Below, one piece after another: positions 17,777 to 26,339 of a DNA stretch of 64,000 nucleotides (position 1 is the first letter of the stretch; every line of letters begins with the position of its first letter). The translations under genes were made by a program, and so were the position numbers. This DNA comes from GCA-002282575 sp964646525 (GTDB lineage Bacteria > Pseudomonadota > Gammaproteobacteria > Thiomicrospirales > Thiomicrospiraceae). Under the pieces are notes generated by a model that saw only the letters and a list, made by a program, of their open reading frames with translations, was not told where the DNA came from and did not search any database. Location: the NCBI GenBank assembly GCA_964646525.1, contig CAZYER010000001.1, forward strand, positions 1 to 64,000. The letters are read 5' to 3'.

Positions 17777-20413
17777 TTATGCTTTATTGTCGGTTTCAAT
17801 TTTGCTCGCCGTGTCTGTCACTGCCTCACTATCCAAGACAGGCAAAGACGCATCAGTCATATCTTCTGTTTCGTCATTAAGTGTTTCTTCAGGTTCGGCA
17901 TCCAGTACTGCCACACTGACTAGGTTTTCAGTGTCAGAAAGGTTAATGAGCTTAACACCTTGAGTGTTGCGACTGAGTACCGGAATTTCACTAACACGCG
18001 TTCGAACCAAGGTACCTTTGTCGGTAATCAGCACCAACTCATGCTCGCGATTGACCATCACCGCCGAAACCACCTGACCATTACGATCCGAGGTCTTAAT
18101 CGAAATCACACCCTGACCACCACGACCGATGGTTGAGTATTCATCCAATTCGGTACACTTACCGTAACCATTGGCGGTAGCGGTGAGCAACATTAATTCT
18201 GGCTGAATCAATTGCAAACTAATCACTTTCGCCTCACCAAGCAGTGTCATACCACGCACACCGCGCGCACCACGTCCCATGGCACGTACATCACCTTCGT
18301 GGAAGCGAATCGCTTTGCCATTATCGGCCAACAACATGACATCATTGTCACCCGTAGTGAGTACCGCTTGTACCAAGGCATCGCCATCATCCAAGCCCAA
18401 CGCAATAATGCCTGAGGCACGAGGACGTGAGAAATCCATCAATTCTGTTTTCTTCACCACACCAGCTGAGGTTGCCATGAATACATACTGACCCGCTTCA
18501 AAGGCAGAGATAGGCAGAATACTGGTAATCAACTCATCGCCTTCAAGCGGCAATAAATTGTTAATGGGGCGACCACGCGCCGTACGACCAGCTTGAGGAA
18601 TGTCGAAAGTACGCAACCAATACAACTTACCGCGATTGGAGAAACACAACAATGTCGCATGAGAATGGGCAACAATCACTCGTCCAACACTGTCACTTTC
18701 TTTCACGCTAGCAGCAGCTTTACCACGCCCACCACGACGCTGCGCACGGTAATCGCTGGTGGGTTGCGCTTTAATATAACCATCATCCGATAAGGTGACA
18801 ATTAAGTCTTCTTGCGGAATCAGGTCTTCGCGAGACATGTCCAGCGCATTAAACTCAATTTCGCTACGACGTTGATCGCCATATTGTTCAACTACCGCCA
18901 CCAACTCTTCACGAACCACTTCGGTTAAACGCACTGGGTTACGCAGAATTTCTAACAACGCCAACATTTCTTCTAATAACTTGCCATACTCAGCAAAAAT
19001 CTTATCTTGCTCTAAGCCTGTTAGTCGTTGCAAACGCAAATCCAAAATCGCTTGCGCTTGTTCAGGCGAGAGGTAATAACCATCGGCACGCATACCAAAT
19101 TCAGCACTAATATGCTCAGGGCGAGTGCTGACTTCTTCAGCGCGAGATAAGAGCTCTAGCACTTTATCGGCAGACCAGCCACGCTCTAATAAGGCTTGTT
19201 TTGCTAAAGGCGGCGTTGGAGAGGCTTTAATGATGGCAATCATTTCATCGACATTCGATAAAGCGACGGTTAAGCCTTCTAACAAATGTGCACGATCACG
19301 CGCTTTACGTAACTCGAAACGGCTACGACGCGTCACCACTTCACGACGATGACGGATAAAGAATTCTAAAATTTGTTTTAGGTTCAATAGACGTGGTTGA
19401 CCATCAACAATCGCCACCATATTGAAATTGAATGCGGTTTGCATGGCGGTGGTCTTGTATAGCTGATTCAGCAAGACTTCTAAGGACTCGCCACGACGCA
19501 CTTCTACCACCATGCGCATACCGTCTTTATCCGACTCGTCACGCAGGCCAGTGATGCCTTCGATTTGCTTTTCTTTCACCATTTCAGCGATGCGTTCGAT
19601 CAGCTTGGCTTTATTAACCTGATAAGGTAATTCAGTCACAACGATTTGGTTTTTATTGTTCTTCTCTTCAAAATGTGCACGCGCACGCATCACCACACGT
19701 CCACGACCTGTTTCATAGGCGTCACGCAGCCCACCGACACCATAAATAATGCCCGCTGTGGGGAAGTCAGGTGCAGGTACGTGTTGCATGAGTTCAGCAA
19801 CCGTTAAGGAAGGACGATCCAATAAGGCAATGGTGGCATTAACCACTTCGGTTAGATTATGCGGTGGGATATTGGTTGCCATACCGACGGCAATACCCGT
19901 TTGACCATTAATGAGTAGGTTAGGGATACGTGACGGGAAAACCACAGGTTCATGTTCAGAACCATCATAGTTAGGTGAAAAATCAACCGTATCTTTTTCT
20001 AAGTCAGCCAATAATTCATGCGCTAGCCGTGCCATACGCACTTCGGTGTAACGCATGGCCGCTGGCGAGTCACCATCGACCGAACCAAAGTTACCTTGAC
20101 CATCCACGAGCACATAACGCATCGAAAAATCTTGCGCCATACGAACGATGGTATCGTAAACCGCCGTATCACCATGCGGGTGATACTTACCGATGACATC
20201 ACCAACCACACGAGCGGATTTCTTATAGGCTTTGTTCCAGTCATTGCCCAACTCAGACATGGCATAAAGCACACGACGATGCACTGGCTTAAGACCATCG
20301 CGAACATCAGGCAAGGCTCGCCCAACGATGACGCTCATGGCATAATCTAAATAGGATTGCTTCATCTCCCCTTCTAGGGAAACCGATATAATCTCTTTAG
20401 CAATTTCTGACAT
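17777..20413 (-). CDS. gyrA: DNA gyrase subunit A
   Basis: An 878-residue type II topoisomerase subunit that cuts and rejoins DNA. The active-site Tyr is in AAMRYTE. The quinolone region reads HPHGDTAVYD: Thr stands where E. coli has Ser83 and Asp at the position of Asp87. Thr is the natural residue in several genera, so it is not evidence of resistance. The GyrA box appears as QRRGGRGK, which favours gyrase over ParC, and six beta-pinwheel repeats fill the C-terminal half. An acidic tail (EPEETLNDETEDMTD) ends the protein. It is transcribed divergently from ubiG. Confidence 0.97.
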   Translation of the reverse strand: MSEIAKEIISVSLEGEMKQSYLDYAMSVIVGRALPDVRDGLKPVHRRVLYAMSELGNDWNKAYKKSARVVGDVIGKYHPHGDTAVYDTIVRMAQDFSMRYVLVDGQGNFGSVDGDSPAAMRYTEVRMARLAHELLADLEKDTVDFSPNYDGSEHEPVVFPSRIPNLLINGQTGIAVGMATNIPPHNLTEVVNATIALLDRPSLTVAELMQHVPAPDFPTAGIIYGVGGLRDAYETGRGRVVMRARAHFEEKNNKNQIVVTELPYQVNKAKLIERIAEMVKEKQIEGITGLRDESDKDGMRMVVEVRRGESLEVLLNQLYKTTAMQTAFNFNMVAIVDGQPRLLNLKQILEFFIRHRREVVTRRSRFELRKARDRAHLLEGLTVALSNVDEMIAIIKASPTPPLAKQALLERGWSADKVLELLSRAEEVSTRPEHISAEFGMRADGYYLSPEQAQAILDLRLQRLTGLEQDKIFAEYGKLLEEMLALLEILRNPVRLTEVVREELVAVVEQYGDQRRSEIEFNALDMSREDLIPQEDLIVTLSDDGYIKAQPTSDYRAQRRGGRGKAAASVKESDSVGRVIVAHSHATLLCFSNRGKLYWLRTFDIPQAGRTARGRPINNLLPLEGDELITSILPISAFEAGQYVFMATSAGVVKKTELMDFSRPRASGIIALGLDDGDALVQAVLTTGDNDVMLLADNGKAIRFHEGDVRAMGRGARGVRGMTLLGEAKVISLQLIQPELMLLTATANGYGKCTELDEYSTIGRGGQGVISIKTSDRNGQVVSAVMVNREHELVLITDKGTLVRTRVSEIPVLSRNTQGVKLINLSDTENLVSVAVLDAEPEETLNDETEDMTDASLPVLDSEAVTDTASKIETDNKA

Positions 20414-20540
20414 GGAAGTTATTGTCCAATCTAACGTATAATCGCGCTATTATAACCCGATTAGCGAGCAGATGACAGACATAGACTGTTATAAGCATCA
20501 TGCAAAAAGCACAACGCAAAATTCAATCGAAGCAAACACA

Positions 20541-21242
20541 ATGAGCAACAATCAAGACACGGCTGAGCTGAATCACTTTAATCAACTTGCCCAGCATTGG
20601 TGGGATAAAAATGGTCCACTGAAAACCCTGCACGACATTAATCCTGCGCGTTTATCTTTTGTGCAGAAACACCAGCCGCTAGCAGGCTTACGTGTTCTGG
20701 ATATTGGCTGTGGTGCTGGCATTTTCAGTGAAGCCCTCGCAAAAGCAGGCGCACAAGTCACGGGCATTGATTTAGCGAATGATCTGATCGAAGTGGCCAA
20801 ACAACATAGCCAGTTAGCCAATATGAGTATCGACTACCAGTGTATCAGTGCAGAAACCTTTGCTGAACAACATCCGCAGTCTTTCGATGTGGTGGTTTGC
20901 ATGGAGCTATTGGAGCATGTGCCAGATCCAGCCGCTATCTTACAAGCCGCTGCGCGTTGCTTAGCACCCGATGGCTGGTTATTTGCTTCGACGATTAACC
21001 AAACGGTTAAAGCAAAAGTGCTAGCCGTTTGGACAGCCGAAACTGTGTTAAACCTGATTCCTAAAGGTACGCATGACGCGGCTAAATTTATCGCACCACA
21101 TCAATTGGTGGCATGGACTGAACCGCTAGGATTAACCGCCGTCCAGCTCATGGGATTACACTATCATCCGTTTAAAAGAACCACCCACCTTGCCATGCCC
21201 GCGGATGTCAATTATTTAATGGCCTTTCATAAAACAACATGA
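20541..21242 (+). CDS. ubiG: Ubiquinone biosynthesis O-methyltransferase
   Basis: A SAM-dependent methyltransferase of about 233 residues that carries out both O-methylations in ubiquinone synthesis. SAM motif I is VLDIGCGAGIFSEALAKAG, then GIDLA, with CMELLEHV further on. The family N-terminus FNQLAQHWWD is present, and ASTINQTVKA and KGTHDAAKFI match UbiG. The longest frame starts at 20472, but 23 extra residues (rich in K, H and T) precede the family start. ATG at 20541 gives MSNNQDTAELNHF and is preferred, although its ribosome-binding site is weak (GAAG). It overlaps the next gene by 4 nt. Confidence 0.93.
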   Translation: MSNNQDTAELNHFNQLAQHWWDKNGPLKTLHDINPARLSFVQKHQPLAGLRVLDIGCGAGIFSEALAKAGAQVTGIDLANDLIEVAKQHSQLANMSIDYQCISAETFAEQHPQSFDVVVCMELLEHVPDPAAILQAAARCLAPDGWLFASTINQTVKAKVLAVWTAETVLNLIPKGTHDAAKFIAPHQLVAWTEPLGLTAVQLMGLHYHPFKRTTHLAMPADVNYLMAFHKTT

Positions 21243-21913
21243 CGCATCACCCCAACTACCAAGCGGTATTATTTGATTTAGATGGTACGCTGTGCGATAC
21301 CGCGCTCGATTTTACGCTAGCACTCAACCGCTTACTCGCCGAGGAGCAGAGAAAGTCACTTTCTTTGTCGCAAGTTCGTTCGCAAGTATCGAATGGCGCT
21401 TTAGCCATCATTCAAACCGCTTTTCCTGACATCGAAGACGAACCGTCGCTGTTATCGTTACGTAATCGTTTGGTTAATTATTATCAAGACAATATTGTCT
21501 GGCACACCCAGCTCTACCCAGGTATGGATAAATTATTAGCACAGCTTGCCGAACGAGACATTCCTTGGGGGGTTGTTTCGAACAAGCCCGAATCCTTAAC
21601 GCGTGACATTATGCAACGCTTGCCATTATCTTATGCACCTAGCGCCATTATCGGCGGTGATACACTAGCAGTGGCTAAACCCCACCCAGAACCTTTATGG
21701 CTTGCCGCCGAGCAGTGTCAAACGCCAGCTGAACAGTGTCTGTATATTGGCGACCATCATCGAGACGTGATTGCCGCAAAAGCGGCGGGCATGCTGGCAA
21801 TCGCAGCAAGCTATGGCTATATCAGTGCCAACGAAAGCGCACATGACTGGGGCGCTGACTGGGTTGTTGATTCGCCCTATCAATTACTTACCTTAATGCA
21901 GTTATCAGTATGA
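21239..21913 (+). CDS. HAD phosphatase, Gph/MupP type
   Basis: A 224-residue HAD hydrolase. The nucleophile motif is FDLDGTLCDTALDF, motif II is VVSNKPE, and motif IV is YIGDHHRDVIAA; a helical cap lies between. It resembles phosphoglycolate phosphatase (Gph). However, the gene sits between ubiG and a yciK-like gene, and in Pseudomonas the gene at that place is MupP, an N-acetylmuramic acid 6-phosphate phosphatase for peptidoglycan recycling. Sequence alone does not separate the two. It overlaps both neighbours by 4 nt, so it is part of a translationally coupled operon. Confidence 0.88.
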   Translation: MTHHPNYQAVLFDLDGTLCDTALDFTLALNRLLAEEQRKSLSLSQVRSQVSNGALAIIQTAFPDIEDEPSLLSLRNRLVNYYQDNIVWHTQLYPGMDKLLAQLAERDIPWGVVSNKPESLTRDIMQRLPLSYAPSAIIGGDTLAVAKPHPEPLWLAAEQCQTPAEQCLYIGDHHRDVIAAKAAGMLAIAASYGYISANESAHDWGADWVVDSPYQLLTLMQLSV

Positions 21914-22569
21914 ATCCAGAAGCAACACAACATCCTTACGCCATTGTGGGTGCAACAAGCGATCTGGGAATGGGCTTGGCTTGGCGACTGGCACAACAAG
22001 GCTTTCCGTTATTACTCATTGATCGTGATGAAGTGAAGCTGTCACAACTGGCGGACGAATTGGAGACGGCGGGTCATGCCGAACCACTACTGGCGGTTAT
22101 TAATCCCCTACAGGTCGATTTTGAAATGCAATGCCAACAACTGGCACAAGTCGCGCCTCAGTTGTCGGGTTTCTGTTGGGCTGGCGCTTGGCTTGACCAG
22201 CCCACACCGATACTGAATGAATCGCTTGAACACTGGCAAAAGGGATTGATGCTCAATATCACCTACCCGTTAATGCTATTTAAAAGCTTAAACGGACGTT
22301 TGACTGAAACCGCTATGGCTTGGATTGCTCAGCCGCAAGCCTTAGCCTTCACCAACCAACTAGGAGCTGCAAGTTCTCTGTGGTCGGTTTGGTTACCGAT
22401 TATCAATCAAGAACTCGGTGCTTCCGCTTCACCTCGCATTCAACTCTGGCAGTTACCTCGCTTAGCCGATCGTGTCCATCGTCGTATCTACCCGCTGGCA
22501 GAGTTGGATGAATTCACGCCCATCGATACCGCTATTGATGCGTGGCTACTGAATTGGATGGCTTACTAA
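21910..22569 (+). CDS. Short-chain dehydrogenase-like protein, divergent YciK family
   Basis: A 219-residue Rossmann protein. A dinucleotide motif VGATSDLGMG is near the N-terminus and an NITYPLMLFKSL segment corresponds to the usual NV/LxxxF region. The catalytic YxxxK of short-chain dehydrogenases is not seen: the place where YciK has YGASK reads LWSVW. The C-terminal part (RRIYPLAELDEFTP) and the position after ubiG and the phosphatase support descent from YciK. It may bind NAD(P) without classical SDR catalysis. It overlaps the previous gene by 4 nt and the next start overlaps its stop as TAATG. Confidence 0.75.
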   Translation: MNPEATQHPYAIVGATSDLGMGLAWRLAQQGFPLLLIDRDEVKLSQLADELETAGHAEPLLAVINPLQVDFEMQCQQLAQVAPQLSGFCWAGAWLDQPTPILNESLEHWQKGLMLNITYPLMLFKSLNGRLTETAMAWIAQPQALAFTNQLGAASSLWSVWLPIINQELGASASPRIQLWQLPRLADRVHRRIYPLAELDEFTPIDTAIDAWLLNWMAY

Positions 22570-23354
22570 TGAGCGTGTATATCGCCAAGCTGTTCAGTTA
22601 TTTTCTTTACCCACTCACTTGGGTCATGCTGCTGTTATTACTCAGTGTAATTGCACTCTGGTGGCATAAACAGCGCCTTGCAAAATTTACTGCAACCAGT
22701 TCGTTATTGCTCTTATCTCTAATCAGTATGCCTGTTACCAGTCAGTGGTTGATGCATCAACTCGAAAGCCAATATCCAGCGCAGCCGACGGAGAGCATTC
22801 AGCCAGCCGATGGGTTGTTAGTCTTAGGGGGAGGCATTCATGGTAACGCGCCGCCTTGGCGACTGACATTCGATTTGAATGATGCCGCCGATAGAGTGGT
22901 TTACGCAGCGCAACTTTATCATGCTGGCAAAGGGAAACAGATTTTGGTTAGCGGTGGCATGCTGAGTTGGAAAGGCGTTCAACAAAGCGAAGCCAGTGCC
23001 ATGAAAGCCCTACTCGTTCAATTAGGCGTTCCCGCCTCTGTCATTATTGAAGAAGATCAGAGTCAAAGCACATACGAAAACATGGTCAATAGCCGAGTTT
23101 TGTTAAGCACTCACTCGGTGCAGAGCCTGCTACTCGTCACCTCTGCCGCACACATGCCACGTTCTATGGCCACGGCGGCTAAAAACTTAGACGTTCAACT
23201 GATAGTGAGCGCTGCCCCGACGGATATTCGCGTCGTGGCAATCGGTAGCGATTTACTGGACTTTTTGCCCCAAGCAAGCGGCTTGGCCATGTTTACTGAA
23301 GCATGGCATGAATGGGTCGGTTGGCTGGTTTATCGACTCAAAGGCTATGCTTGA
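22569..23354 (+). CDS. ElyC/SanA/YdcF-family (DUF218) envelope protein
   Basis: About 261 residues. Two hydrophobic segments near the N-terminus (LFSYFLYPLTWVMLLLLL and FTATSSLLLLSLISM) are followed by a DUF218 domain with LLVLGGGI, ILVSGGML, and EDQSQSTYENMVNS. The two-span layout matches ElyC of E. coli, which is needed for envelope integrity and peptidoglycan precursor supply at low temperature; that role here is inferred from family. The longer frame starting 22542 is rejected, because ATG at 22569 overlaps the previous stop (TAATG) and starts directly before the first span. It converges on the metalloprotease gene with a 10-nt overlap. Confidence 0.85.
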   Translation: MSVYIAKLFSYFLYPLTWVMLLLLLSVIALWWHKQRLAKFTATSSLLLLSLISMPVTSQWLMHQLESQYPAQPTESIQPADGLLVLGGGIHGNAPPWRLTFDLNDAADRVVYAAQLYHAGKGKQILVSGGMLSWKGVQQSEASAMKALLVQLGVPASVIIEEDQSQSTYENMVNSRVLLSTHSVQSLLLVTSAAHMPRSMATAAKNLDVQLIVSAAPTDIRVVAIGSDLLDFLPQASGLAMFTEAWHEWVGWLVYRLKGYA

Positions 23355-24097
23355 AAACTCAAACCTAGTCTTAAAGCGCTATCTTGATAGCCACCCACAC
23401 GACCGACTAAAGCATTGGTAGCGATTTCTGTTTGCTCATAGAGTCTACTCGCAACTCGCTCATAACCTGAGCTATTTTGACTTTCTTCAGCAGAGGCTTT
23501 CGCAGTGGACGCTGACTTGCCAGGTTCACTATCCTCACCAGACATAGTTTGCTGTTGCTGACTCGAAACCTCTTGTTGTGCTTGCTGCATCATAGCCTGC
23601 GCCGATTGTGCCACAGCATAGTCTTGAGAGGAAGGCTCGGCTGGCGCCATCGCTGCCTGAATGACTTGGCGGGCTTTAGCAATCGTGGCTTCAGGATCGT
23701 CTGGGATGGGTGAAACATCAATACCCACATTCCCCCCCACGGCATAGCGTTTACCATCAGGTCCTGTTTGGTAGCTGTAATTCGGTCCAGAAGTGACATA
23801 CTGACCACCCGCAGCGACATGGGCTTGCTCGTGAATGCGCACTTCTCTATCTCGCGCTTGCAACTGAGCAATGACTTTTTTCACTTCAGGGTTATTTAAA
23901 TCGACACCATTAGACGATGCTTGACTGGCGTTTTTAGTTTGAGAAGCTCTATCCGCCTGTTGTTTTTGGTCTGCATCGGCGTTGTTCTTTGAAGCAGCTG
24001 AAGTCTGAGTGGTGTTAGCGCTGGCTTGCGTCACCGAGGTCGGCACGACAATCGGCTGTGCGCTTTGTGATGCTAAAGGTGTGATAGACATACTCAC
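23345..24097 (-). CDS. SprA-related putative metalloprotease (CJM1_0395 family)
   Basis: A 250-residue protein with a short conserved core in a low-complexity frame. The core (about 75-160) reads VRIHEQAHVAAGG, which holds an HExxH zinc-binding motif, then YSYQTGPDGKRYAVGG and the conserved DPEATIAKA. This is the pattern of the SprA-related family annotated as putative metalloproteases. The flanks are rich in Q, S, A and T (SQAQPIVV, QQQTMSGEDSE) and look disordered. No signal peptide is evident. The function is unknown. It lies alone on the minus strand between the elyC-like gene and hldE. Confidence 0.8.
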   Translation of the reverse strand: MSMSITPLASQSAQPIVVPTSVTQASANTTQTSAASKNNADADQKQQADRASQTKNASQASSNGVDLNNPEVKKVIAQLQARDREVRIHEQAHVAAGGQYVTSGPNYSYQTGPDGKRYAVGGNVGIDVSPIPDDPEATIAKARQVIQAAMAPAEPSSQDYAVAQSAQAMMQQAQQEVSSQQQQTMSGEDSEPGKSASTAKASAEESQNSSGYERVASRLYEQTEIATNALVGRVGGYQDSALRLGLSFQA

Positions 24098-24208
24098 CTC
24101 CCTCCGTAAACGCTATTCATAAGCTTTTAGCATATATTACGACAAGTCAAGGGCTTTGCATAGCATAATTACCTTGTGAAATCAGAGCGATAGCAACAGT
24201 TCCTTGTC

Positions 24209-25669
24209 TTACTTAGCACTCATACGCTCAATAATTTTCGTGGTTGAATGTCCCTGCCAAAAATTCAGTACCCTCACTTCACCACCAGCATCCCAAACAC
24301 AAGGAGCGCCCGCGATCTGCTCAGGGGTGTAGTCTCCCCCCTTCACTAACACATCGGGTTTAACCGCACAAATTAAAGCTTCAGGCGTTTCTTCGCTAAA
24401 CTCAACCACCCAATCAACACTTTCTAAGGCAGCTAACATCTCCATGCGCTCCACCACGCCATTGACGGGGCGACTGTCACCTTTCAACGCTTTAACAGAA
24501 GCATCTGAATTAACCGCGACCACTAAGCGATCACCCAAGGCTTTGGCTTCACGCAAATAACGAATATGCCCAGGGTGCAAAATATCAAAGCAGCCGTTAG
24601 TCATCACCACGCGCTCCCCCATTGCCTGTGCCTGCTTCACCCACTGCTGGAGAGACTGCCATGAATCAGCGACTGAGCCTATATGCGCAGCAGGATGCGT
24701 TGCTTGCTCCAATTCCGCTTGCGTTACAATCGAAGTACCCAACTTACGCACCACCAAACCCGATGCTTCATTGGCCAAACGCACTGCTGATGGTAAACTC
24801 ATTCCCGAAGCAAAAGCGACAGCCAAGGTTGCCATCGCCGTGTCACCCGCCCCCGTGACATCAAAGACTTCTTGCGCTTTGGTAGGAATATGTACTGGCT
24901 CATGACTTTGTTGTAGCAACGTCATTCCCGCTTCACTACGCGTTACCAATAAGGCAGATAATCCTAACTCTTTCATCAACGCCTGACCACGCTCAGCAAT
25001 GGCATCATCACTGCTCACTTTACCCACAATGGCACAAAATTCTGACAAGTTGGGTTTAATCAGCGTAGCACCACGATAACGCGAAAAATCATTACCTTTG
25101 GGATCGACTAACACTGCCTTATTCATTTTTCGTGCAATTTCAATCATATCAGCCACTAATGCTAACGCACCTTTCGCGTAGTCAGAAATAACCAATACAT
25201 CGTAATCAGCCAATGTCTGAGTCACCATTAACAACAGCTTCTCTGCTAAATGTGTTGGTGGCACCTCTTCAAAATCTAAACGAATAAGTTGCTGCTGACG
25301 ACTTACAACACGCAGCTTTCGCACTGTCGGCATAAGCGAATCCCTAACCCAATGCGTTACAACGCCTGTATCAACAAGCAATTGATCTAGCGCATCTCCC
25401 GCCTCATCTTGACCAATAATGCCTACCATACCCACCGCAGCAGCACCCAAGGCTTTAGCATTCATTGCCACGTTAGCAGCACCGCCCGCACGCGCCTGAA
25501 TTTGTTGTACACGCACCACAGGAACCGGTGCCTCTGGCGAAATACGCCCCGTATCGCCTGACCAATATTGATCCAGCATGACATCACCAACAACAAGTAC
25601 CCGCGCACGTTCAAAATTCAGCACTTTAGCTATCCCTGATAATCCGTTAAAATGGTATTTTACCAACAT
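24209..25669 (-). CDS. hldE: Bifunctional heptose-7-phosphate kinase / heptose-1-phosphate adenylyltransferase
   Basis: A 486-residue fusion that supplies ADP-heptose for the LPS inner core. The N-terminal ribokinase-like domain (1-325) has VGDVMLDQYW, RAGGAANVAMN and the catalytic DVTGAGDT. The C-terminal nucleotidyltransferase domain (about 350-486) has TNGCFDILHPGHIRYL with the HxGH motif. Length matches E. coli HldE (477). It is transcribed away from the pagL-like gene, and waaC further along uses its product, so this region is an LPS core cluster. Confidence 0.96.
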   Translation of the reverse strand: MLVKYHFNGLSGIAKVLNFERARVLVVGDVMLDQYWSGDTGRISPEAPVPVVRVQQIQARAGGAANVAMNAKALGAAAVGMVGIIGQDEAGDALDQLLVDTGVVTHWVRDSLMPTVRKLRVVSRQQQLIRLDFEEVPPTHLAEKLLLMVTQTLADYDVLVISDYAKGALALVADMIEIARKMNKAVLVDPKGNDFSRYRGATLIKPNLSEFCAIVGKVSSDDAIAERGQALMKELGLSALLVTRSEAGMTLLQQSHEPVHIPTKAQEVFDVTGAGDTAMATLAVAFASGMSLPSAVRLANEASGLVVRKLGTSIVTQAELEQATHPAAHIGSVADSWQSLQQWVKQAQAMGERVVMTNGCFDILHPGHIRYLREAKALGDRLVVAVNSDASVKALKGDSRPVNGVVERMEMLAALESVDWVVEFSEETPEALICAVKPDVLVKGGDYTPEQIAGAPCVWDAGGEVRVLNFWQGHSTTKIIERMSAK

Positions 25670-25686
25670 TTAGTGGCTATTTGCGT

Positions 25687-26325
25687 ATGTCAAAATTATA
25701 TCCTTCTTTACTCATGGCTGGTCTGGTTGCTGCTCAAGCTTCACAAATAGCTCAAGCCGACACTTCACTCGCGGTTTATAGCGTTGTTGCGGCGACAGCG
25801 GGTGCTGCCATCGCTGGCAGTCTTTACGGTAATAACCTATCGGATGTTGCTCGCTCAGGAGTCGGCAAACAACAGCTTAGTGTATTAGCGGGTAGTGATG
25901 CCGACGGTGATATGCACTCAGCTCGCTTAAATTACCGTGTTGAACCGAAAAAAACATTCTGGAAAACAAAAGACTTTGCTTTAAGCGCAAATGTGGAACT
26001 CAGCATCGGCCAATGGCAAGCAGATCGTAAATACAAAGATCGTTCACTGACAGATTTTGGCCTAACACCACTATTTAAAATTAAATCGCACGAAAACTCA
26101 CCCTGGTATGCCGAAGTCGGCGTCGGAGTTCATTTACTGAGTCAAGTCTACATTAAAGATTACACTAAATCGACTCAGTTTCAATTTGGTGATCAATTTG
26201 GTTTAGGTTGGGAAAATCAACAGTTCCGTGTGGGTTATAAGTATTTACACGTTTCCAATGCCAATATCGAAATACCTAATCCTTCTACCGACTTCCATTT
26301 TGTTGAATTAGGTTATCGGTTTTAA
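25687..26325 (+). CDS. Lipid A deacylase, PagL-like outer-membrane protein
   Basis: About 212 residues. A signal peptide (LLMAGLVAAQASQIAQA) precedes a small beta-barrel. The C-terminus holds the PagL signature: FGLGW, then GYKYLHVSNA with the catalytic His-Ser pair, then NPSTDFHFVELGYRF ending in an aromatic outer-membrane sorting residue. PagL removes the 3-O acyl chain of lipid A. ATG at 25687 is preferred to an in-frame TTG six bases upstream. The stretch from residue 20 to 45 is alanine- and glycine-rich. The gene sits between hldE (divergent) and waaA (same strand, 14 nt), consistent with a role in lipid A. Confidence 0.82.
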   Translation: MSKLYPSLLMAGLVAAQASQIAQADTSLAVYSVVAATAGAAIAGSLYGNNLSDVARSGVGKQQLSVLAGSDADGDMHSARLNYRVEPKKTFWKTKDFALSANVELSIGQWQADRKYKDRSLTDFGLTPLFKIKSHENSPWYAEVGVGVHLLSQVYIKDYTKSTQFQFGDQFGLGWENQQFRVGYKYLHVSNANIEIPNPSTDFHFVELGYRF

Positions 26326-26339
26326 CCGCAGCTTACGCA

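Noticed and set aside
19084..19139. Possible quinolone resistance in gyrA (Thr at the Ser83 position)
   Set aside because: Thr is the wild-type residue in several bacteria and Asp87 is intact, so no resistance claim is justified. The residue lies near the 5' end of the gene, not at a mutated spot I can prove.
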